This document shows positions 57,900-64,000 of a stretch of DNA of 64,000 nucleotides, piece after piece. The stretch lies in contig JAKOGI010000363.1 of NCBI GenBank assembly GCA_029747015.1, forward strand, positions 579,501 to 643,500. Direction: 5' to 3'. The position numbers and the translations under genes were made by a program. The notes under the pieces are model-generated. The model was not told where the DNA came from, ran no database searches, and saw nothing but the letters and a program-made list of their open reading frames with translations. The DNA is from Carnegiea gigantea (lineage: Eukaryota; Streptophyta; Magnoliopsida; Caryophyllales; Cactaceae). Positions within the stretch are counted from its first letter, which is position 1. Every line of letters starts with the position of its first letter.

Positions 57900-58545
57900 T
57901 AGTTAACTAACGCTTGAAAAGTAGCTTCGAAATGAGTCATGTGTGCTTGGAATCGATTCAAGTATATTTAGTTAATATATGTCGGAAATGTAGCTTCGAA
58001 ATGATTTATGCATGTTTAGAATCGATTCAAGTATATTTAGTTAATACATGCCTAAAAAGCAGCTTCGAAGTGAGTTATCCATGTTTAGAATCGATTCAAG
58101 TATATTTAGTTAATACATGCCTGAAAAGTCGCTTCGAAATGAGTTATGCATGTTTGGAATCGATTCATGTATATTTAGTTAATATACGCCTGAAAAATAG
58201 CTTTGAAATGAAATATGCCTGTGTGGATTTGATACATGTGCGCTTCGTTAATTTACGTTCGTTTTATAACTTCGAAGTGAAATATGAATGTTTAGAGTCG
58301 AAGCATGTACACTTAGTTAATTCATGTTCGTTTAATAGCTTCGAAACGAAATAAGAATGTTTAGAATCGATACATGTACACTTAGTTAATTCATGCTCAA
58401 ATAATAGCTTTGAAATGAAATGTGAATGCTTAGAAGCGATACGAGTGTGATTAGTTAATTTATGCCCGAATATTGACTTCGTAATAATAAATGAACACCT
58501 CGAATCGATGCCTGCTTATTTAGTTAAATCATGCTTGTAGCTTTG
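57900..58545 (+). repeat. 69-bp tandem repeats, unit 3
   Basis: As in unit 2; the 23-residue frame ends early (57914-58354) by one substitution (AAATAAG), showing no strong constraint on the frame. Confidence 0.9.
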
Positions 58546-60969
58546 GAAATAGGTTATGAATGCTGAATGAGCATGTTTACCCCTTCATTGTAATACATAA
58601 ATGTAATCGAGTTTCATGCCCTGTGAGTTTAGTTCAGCTTGCTAAGCGTTCGTTTCAAGTTAATGTGATATGGATACATATATTTATGCATATATGGTAA
58701 TAACTGCTGGCTGTAGCACATTACTGAATTATATCTGCTTGCCCGGTAAGTTATGCATTGGTAAGTTTACATACCGCTTTTCAATATGGCCCAGGGGTTA
58801 GAATGCTAGATTGTAAAATTGAGATCGAGATGGTAGTTGGATGGCTTGAGGTAGAACTACAAGTGGTTCGAGGTTTCCTATTGTCGTTTGTTATGTGAGG
58901 AGGGAGCCTGGGTTGTGATTTACCGCGATCGTGTGGATTGCAAGGCCATGTGTAGCTTATTCTGCTGAGTTGGATTATGAAGTGTTATGAATATGGCATG
59001 TGTGAAACCCGTCCCTCTTGAAATTGCTAAATGATTCTATGTGAATGATTTGTGAACTTAGTAATCTTTAAAAGGACAACTGGAGGAGTTTTATTACAAA
59101 ACTTAGTTTGAGTTATATGCTAGCTAATTACTTTAAGTTTCGAATGAGTTTTGAATTACGAGTTAGGAAATTCATTATGATTTTAAAAAGGTTTCCAAGT
59201 GGAAAATGAAAGAACCATAGCCAACGGTAGGGTTATGGGTTATTTTTCTAGCTAAGCATATATATATAAATAAGCATATGTATGCATATGTGCAAGTAAT
59301 CATGTTTATGTTTATGTGTACATTGAGGAGCTACTCTAGGAACTTTAAGCTTAAGTCTGAGAGCCGGGGATGGTGGCTTCGTTTCCCACCTAGCATAACA
59401 TAAGCTATGTGAAGATGACTCAGGGATGGTGGTTCGAATCCCGCATGAAGTCTCAGTATGTAAGTTATATCTCAGCGTAGTATGATGTCTGTCTGGATAG
59501 GCGTATGTTGCCGCTCGAGTTTGGCCGACTCGGGATGGCAGTAACAAAGTACCTCTAAGAGTTTAGTCTCGTCAATTATGTGATCAAATCGTTATGTATG
59601 TCCCTTTTAATAAACGATGATATTACGCCAAGGGTATTTTCCTAATGAATAAGAAAAGCAGTTGGCGTTTCACCTTTTTAAGTATTTCAGGAAGAAAGTT
59701 TTTAAGGGTCATTATGGGACCAATACGAAAGAGATTTCTTTTAAAGCATATGAGCCTCAAGAGGCTAAGAAAAGAGTTTTTATGTGCCTCAAGAGGCTAA
59801 ATGAAGTGTTTTCAGTAAAAAGAAAGAGAGCTTCCTGTGTATGACTTGCGCATATCAGATGAATGAGATCTAAGTAAAGTATGCTGATGAAAATGAAGCA
59901 TTATGTGCATATTCCAAGTATAACTTATGAATGAGATGTGAAGTAAGATACGATTATAAAAAAAGAAAGCCTTATGAGCATATTTCATGCATACCCTATG
60001 AATGAGATTTGATTGAGACCTTAAATGAGTGTGTCTTATGCATATCATGTGAATGAAATGCCAAGAAAAGTATGGTTATGAAAAGAGATAACCTTATGTG
60101 CACATCATATGAATGAGGTTTCATGCATAGTTTGAATGGAATGCTAAGAAGTTATGTTTATGAAAAAGAAAGATTTCTATGCTTAGCCGTCGGTGCTTGC
60201 TTATGTGCTTAGGTGCTTGTTAGTTAAGGAATTCAGTCACTCAGGGGCTTAGAGATGATTTAAACGGCTAAAAATGAAGTTCATGGATAGGGATACTTCC
60301 TTGAGGGTCTAAAGAACACATAATTTGAATTCAAATGATTAGAAAAGCCTTAATATAAGCTTATCTTTGCCCCTAAAGTATGATTTACTCCTCGGACCCC
60401 ATAATGGAGCGAGCAGAAGCACTCAATGGTTGGTAGGGAATGAGTTAGAAGCAGTTAAGCCATTCTCCTTTCGAAACATAGAGACTTTAAAAGTTGAGAT
60501 CCTTCCTAAATAGCGAGTCAAGGTTTTTTTTTTCGCATGAAAGACCTTTCTAATTCGATAGTTAGGCCTTACTGTTGCGTCTGAAGACTTGCACTTGCTT
60601 TACAATGATGTTCGTGCCTTGTTCCATGAGCATAAACTTCTATGTGTAACTAGATGTATTGAACACTTACTTGTCACGATGCATTCGTTGCTTGATGTGT
60701 TCATGACCAGATATGTGTTTTGTGAATGAATTGTTGCACTTCTTGGTGTTTGCTTGACTTGAGTTGGGTTAAACATATGATTGGACTAGCCAGATGATTT
60801 AACCTTTGTAATTCATAGCATGGCGAGACCTCTGACTCGTTATTTGCATCCCTTGAATTCTATGATTCCATGTTATAGCTGAATAATTGCATACGCACAT
60901 ATCTAAATGCATGATAAGGCAGCCATAGAAACTTGCATGCGCTTATTCTTGCCCCTGTGTTGTACATTG

Positions 60970-61022
60970 ATCAGAGTGGCCTAGCGGAGGCGTGCAGGCC
61001 TATAACTCACAGACCCCAGGAA
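60970..61022 (+). other. Initiator tRNA-Met-like sequence, unit 3
   Basis: As in units 1-2 with extra changes (GCGGAGGCGTGCAGGCCTATAAC), including CAT to TAT at the anticodon position. Confidence 0.73.
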
Positions 61023-61590
61023 TGTCAGTGGCATATGCTTTCACTTTGTAATTTGCTTGCTATATACGTATTAGACGGTTTCATGTTGCTCATGATTCCT
61101 AGGCTTGAAAATGCTGAATTACTGATTCTATGCGATACTGTTGTACTTAACTGAAGCCACGTGGTGCTATGCAACGTTCTTATTATTCTAATGTGTTATA
61201 GAAATCTCCGATTCAACTGCTTAATTGTCCTTCCTTTAAACTTCAATTCATAGCAATGCATGTGCATGGAGTTGTTGCTTGCTAGGTGGATTCAGTCTAG
61301 ATTATCAAAAATCTATGTTCATTTTTTTTAAAAAACAAGCCCAATATGGTAGTCCATGCCAACTCATTTGCCCCTGTTCAATGCGATTTGCCCTCGGCGC
61401 CTAAATAGAGTGAGTAGGCCCTTGAAGAGGATTGACGAGGAGGAGACTGGATACCATAAGCCTCTTTTTTGATTTGAATTAATTGTAAAACAAGATTTTC
61501 GATTTTAGTGTAAGTTGTGTAGATTATGTCATGTGCGCACACATCTTAGGTACGACCGAACATAGTTTGGAATTTCGGGGACGAAATTCT

Positions 61591-61605
61591 TTTAGGGGGG
61601 AAGAA
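61591..61605 (+). other. Polypurine tract, unit 3/4 junction
   Basis: Identical to 51734-51748. Confidence 0.82.
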
Positions 61606-64000
61606 TGTAACACCCGCATTCTTTATTTTTCGTCAAGCTAAGTGTATTGCCTTTTTACGTTGTAAAATCGTATTTTTAGTAACTATATGGTTTAAATTAT
61701 TATCGACGTGCTTATGTGGATGATAATTTTATTAAAAAGAATGTTTTCGTCGCTATTAATATTATTATTATTATTATTAGTTTTGAAAATCTTTCGATGA
61801 TTTTTTCGTATACATTAATATAGATTATTAATGGGTACTAAATCGATTAGGAACCCGAATGCAATTAGGTTGCCAACCTTAGAATTAGTTTTGAGGTTTA
61901 TTAAATTGAACCTTGACGTATTTGGGATCGAATAATTGACGAAGGGTCATATCATCGATTCGGGTTAGGATTCGAGGTACGGAATTAGAAATTAGACTGG
62001 CGATGTTAGTTGAATGGGTAAGCAACAAACAATAAAATAATAAATATATCAAGAGGGGGGCCAAGCCCCTTTTCTTTCTTAGCCAAAATCACGAGAAGGG
62101 GGCGAGTTCTTGTTCCGGCCCCCCGTCGACCCCTCCCCAGCAAGCACCCGAGAGAGAGAGAGAGAGAGGAGGGTCGAGGGATGCCGATGGCCCGCCACCG
62201 TCGTACCGGTGCGACCCCCCTTGGCGCTGCTCCCCGATCACCACCGCAAAGAGAGAGAGAGAGTGACAGAGGCTGAGAGAGGGGGGGAAGGAGACGACGG
62301 CGCCGATGTGCCGGCGACCGTCTGTCGCGCCCCGCGAACCCTTGCCGGTGACCACCAGTAGCAATAACGAAGATATTAGTGGAAGGGGAAGAAACCCAGA
62401 TCTGGGTTTGGGTCAAATTGGGTTCGTTTTTGCGAGGGTCAAGCATAGATTGAGGTCTGTTCGTGCGGGTGGGCAAGGCAGTGGAGGAAGGTCGAATCCC
62501 TAGTTTGACGATTTCAAATCAAGCCCCAAAACCCATAATCGGGTCCTCTAGCACGGAATCAAGGTGGGTGTTTCTCGCATCCTAAGTATTAGTAGTTTCA
62601 AAATTGTTTTAACTTTTAGGTTGCGTTGCATGTGAGTTTAGGATTAGCCAGATCGATTAGGATTATGCATGTTCTATTTCAGCTGAATTTAGTTTAAATC
62701 GATGCATGTTAATTTTAGTTAGTCTATGTCTGAAAATAACTTTGAAATAACCTAACGATGCCTTGAATCGATATATGCTAGTTTAGTTAACTGACGCTTG
62801 AAAAGTTGCTTCGAAATGAGTCATGTGTGCTTAGAATCGATTCAAGTATATTTAGTTAATACATGTTGGAAAAGTAGCTTCGAAATGATTTATGCATGTT
62901 TAGAATCGATTCAAGTATATTTAGTTAATACATGCCTAAAAAGCAGCTTCGAAGTGAGTTATCCATGTTTAGAATCGATTCAAGTATATTTACTTAATAC
63001 ATGCCTGAAAAGTCGCTTCGAAATGAGTTATGTATGTTTGGAATCGATTCATGTATATTTAGTTAATATACGCCTGAAACTAGCTTTGAAATGAAATATG
63101 CCTGTTTGGATTTGATACATGTGCGCTTAGTTAATTTACGTTCGTTTCATAACTTCGAAGTGAAATATGAATGTTTAGAGTCGATGCATGTACACTTAGT
63201 TAATTCATGTTCGTTTAATAGCTTCGAAACGAAATATGAATGTTTAGGATCGGTGCATGTACACTTAGTTAATTCATGCTCAAATAATAGCTTCGAAATG
63301 AAATGTGAATGCGTAGAAGCGATACGAGTGCGATTAGTTAATTTATGCCTGAATAATGACTTCGTAATAATAAATGAACACCTCGAATCGATGCCTGCTT
63401 ATTTAGTTAAATCATGCTTGCAGCTTTGGAAATAGGTTATGAATGTTGAATGAGCATGTTTACCCCTTCATTGTAATACATAAATGTAATCGAGTTTCAT
63501 GCCCTGTGAGTTTAGTTCAGCTTGCTAAGCATTCGTTTCAAGTTAATGCGATATGGATATATATATTTATGTATATATGGCAATAACTGCTGGCTGTAGC
63601 ACATTGCTGAATTATATCTGCTTGCTCGGTAAGTTATGCATTGGTAAGTTTACATACCACTTTTCAGTATGGCCTAGGGGTTAGAATGCTAGATTGTGAA
63701 ATTGAGATCGAGATGGTAGTTAGATGGCTTGAGGTAGAACTATGAGTGGTTCGAGGCTTCCTATGGTCGGTTGTTATGTGAGGAGGGAGCCTGGGTTGTG
63801 ATTTGCCGCAATCGTGTGGATTGTAAGGCCATGTGTGGCTTATTCTGCTGAGTTGGATTATGAAGTGTTATGAATGTGGCATGTGTGAAACCCGTCCCTC
63901 TTGAAATTGCTAAATGATTCTATGTGAATGATTTGCGAACTTAGTAATCTTTAAAAGGACAACTGAAGGAGTTTTATTACGAAACTTAGTTTGAGTTATA
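61606..64000 (+). mobile_element. Array unit 4, continues past the window
   Basis: Same start and order as the other units through the 69-bp repeats and beyond. GA tracts are the shortest of all. The repeat frame is split by a one-codon-scale indel at about 63088 (62798-63094 and 63091-63435). The array's right end and its target duplication are outside the window. Confidence 0.83.
62785..63425 (+). repeat. 69-bp tandem repeats, unit 4
   Basis: As in the other units, with a 1-bp deletion near 63078-63090 breaking the long frame. Confidence 0.9.

Larger units (their letters stand above)
56692..61605 (+). mobile_element. Array unit 3
   Basis: 4914 bp. Proposed LTR 56692-60966 and internal region 60967-61605. 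The 69-bp repeat frame is interrupted by a TAA at about 58352. GA tracts are shorter than in unit 2. Confidence 0.85.

Overview
The window is repeat-dense DNA from a flowering-plant nuclear genome. I see no intact host gene. It holds plant Ty3/gypsy retrotransposons with tRNA-Asp-type and other primer-binding sites, an L1-type LINE, Tourist/PIF-like and hAT-like non-autonomous DNA elements, a probable Helitron, and a plant mobile domain (PMD) reading frame. Species cannot be told from this; a dicot is a reasonable guess.

Layout. 1-4.3 kb: a decayed Ty3/gypsy integrase fragment, then an old LTR (first bases TGTAACACCCC) carrying a DNA-element insertion. 4.3-13.3 kb: a divergent inverted repeat whose loop is split by a well-preserved LTR element (4903-12358, perfect 5-bp target duplication CCCAT). 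That element encodes only Gag plus aspartic protease in one open 829-codon frame, so it is a non-autonomous 'gag-only' (TR-GAG-like) element. 13.3-20.1 kb: a graveyard of minus-strand pieces: an integrase fragment, then LINE reverse-transcriptase-region, endonuclease and ORF1 remnants, broken up by small DNA elements at 15635-16673, about 16755-16935 and 18567-19374.

20.4-45.2 kb: one large minus-strand Ty3/gypsy element. Read on the minus strand it runs 5' LTR (right), primer-binding site, gag, protease, RT, RNase H, partial integrase, an antisense (plus-strand) PMD gene remnant, polypurine tract, 3' LTR (left). The 3' LTR is split by a complete solo LTR of another family (22917-26641, target duplication AGTAA). 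The 5' LTR is split by a 4.3-kb Helitron-like insertion (39759-44076) and cut off at about 45158 by a third element, of which only one LTR, the primer-binding site and a broken gag remain (45159-46721).

46.7 kb to the window end: at least four head-to-tail units of about 4.9-5.0 kb. Each starts TGTAACACCCGCATTC and each complete one ends in a polypurine tract. I read them as LTR (about 4.4 kb) plus very short internal region (about 0.64 kb), repeated as LTR-int-LTR-int. At the LTR/internal junction, where a primer-binding site is expected, each complete unit carries a sense-strand stretch resembling the 5' two-thirds of plant initiator-methionine tRNA. This, the unit array itself and the antisense PMD frame are the observations I would follow first.

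The nesting gives relative ages: integrase and LINE remnants, the inverted repeat and the 1-kb LTR are oldest; the large gypsy element precedes the solo LTR, the Helitron-like element and the 45.2-kb element; the 46.7-kb family inserted into the 45.2-kb element's gag; the gag-PR element looks young. Premature stops in the old elements look mostly like C-to-T or G-to-A changes, as expected for methylated, silenced DNA. All identities, boundaries and family names here come from reading by eye.
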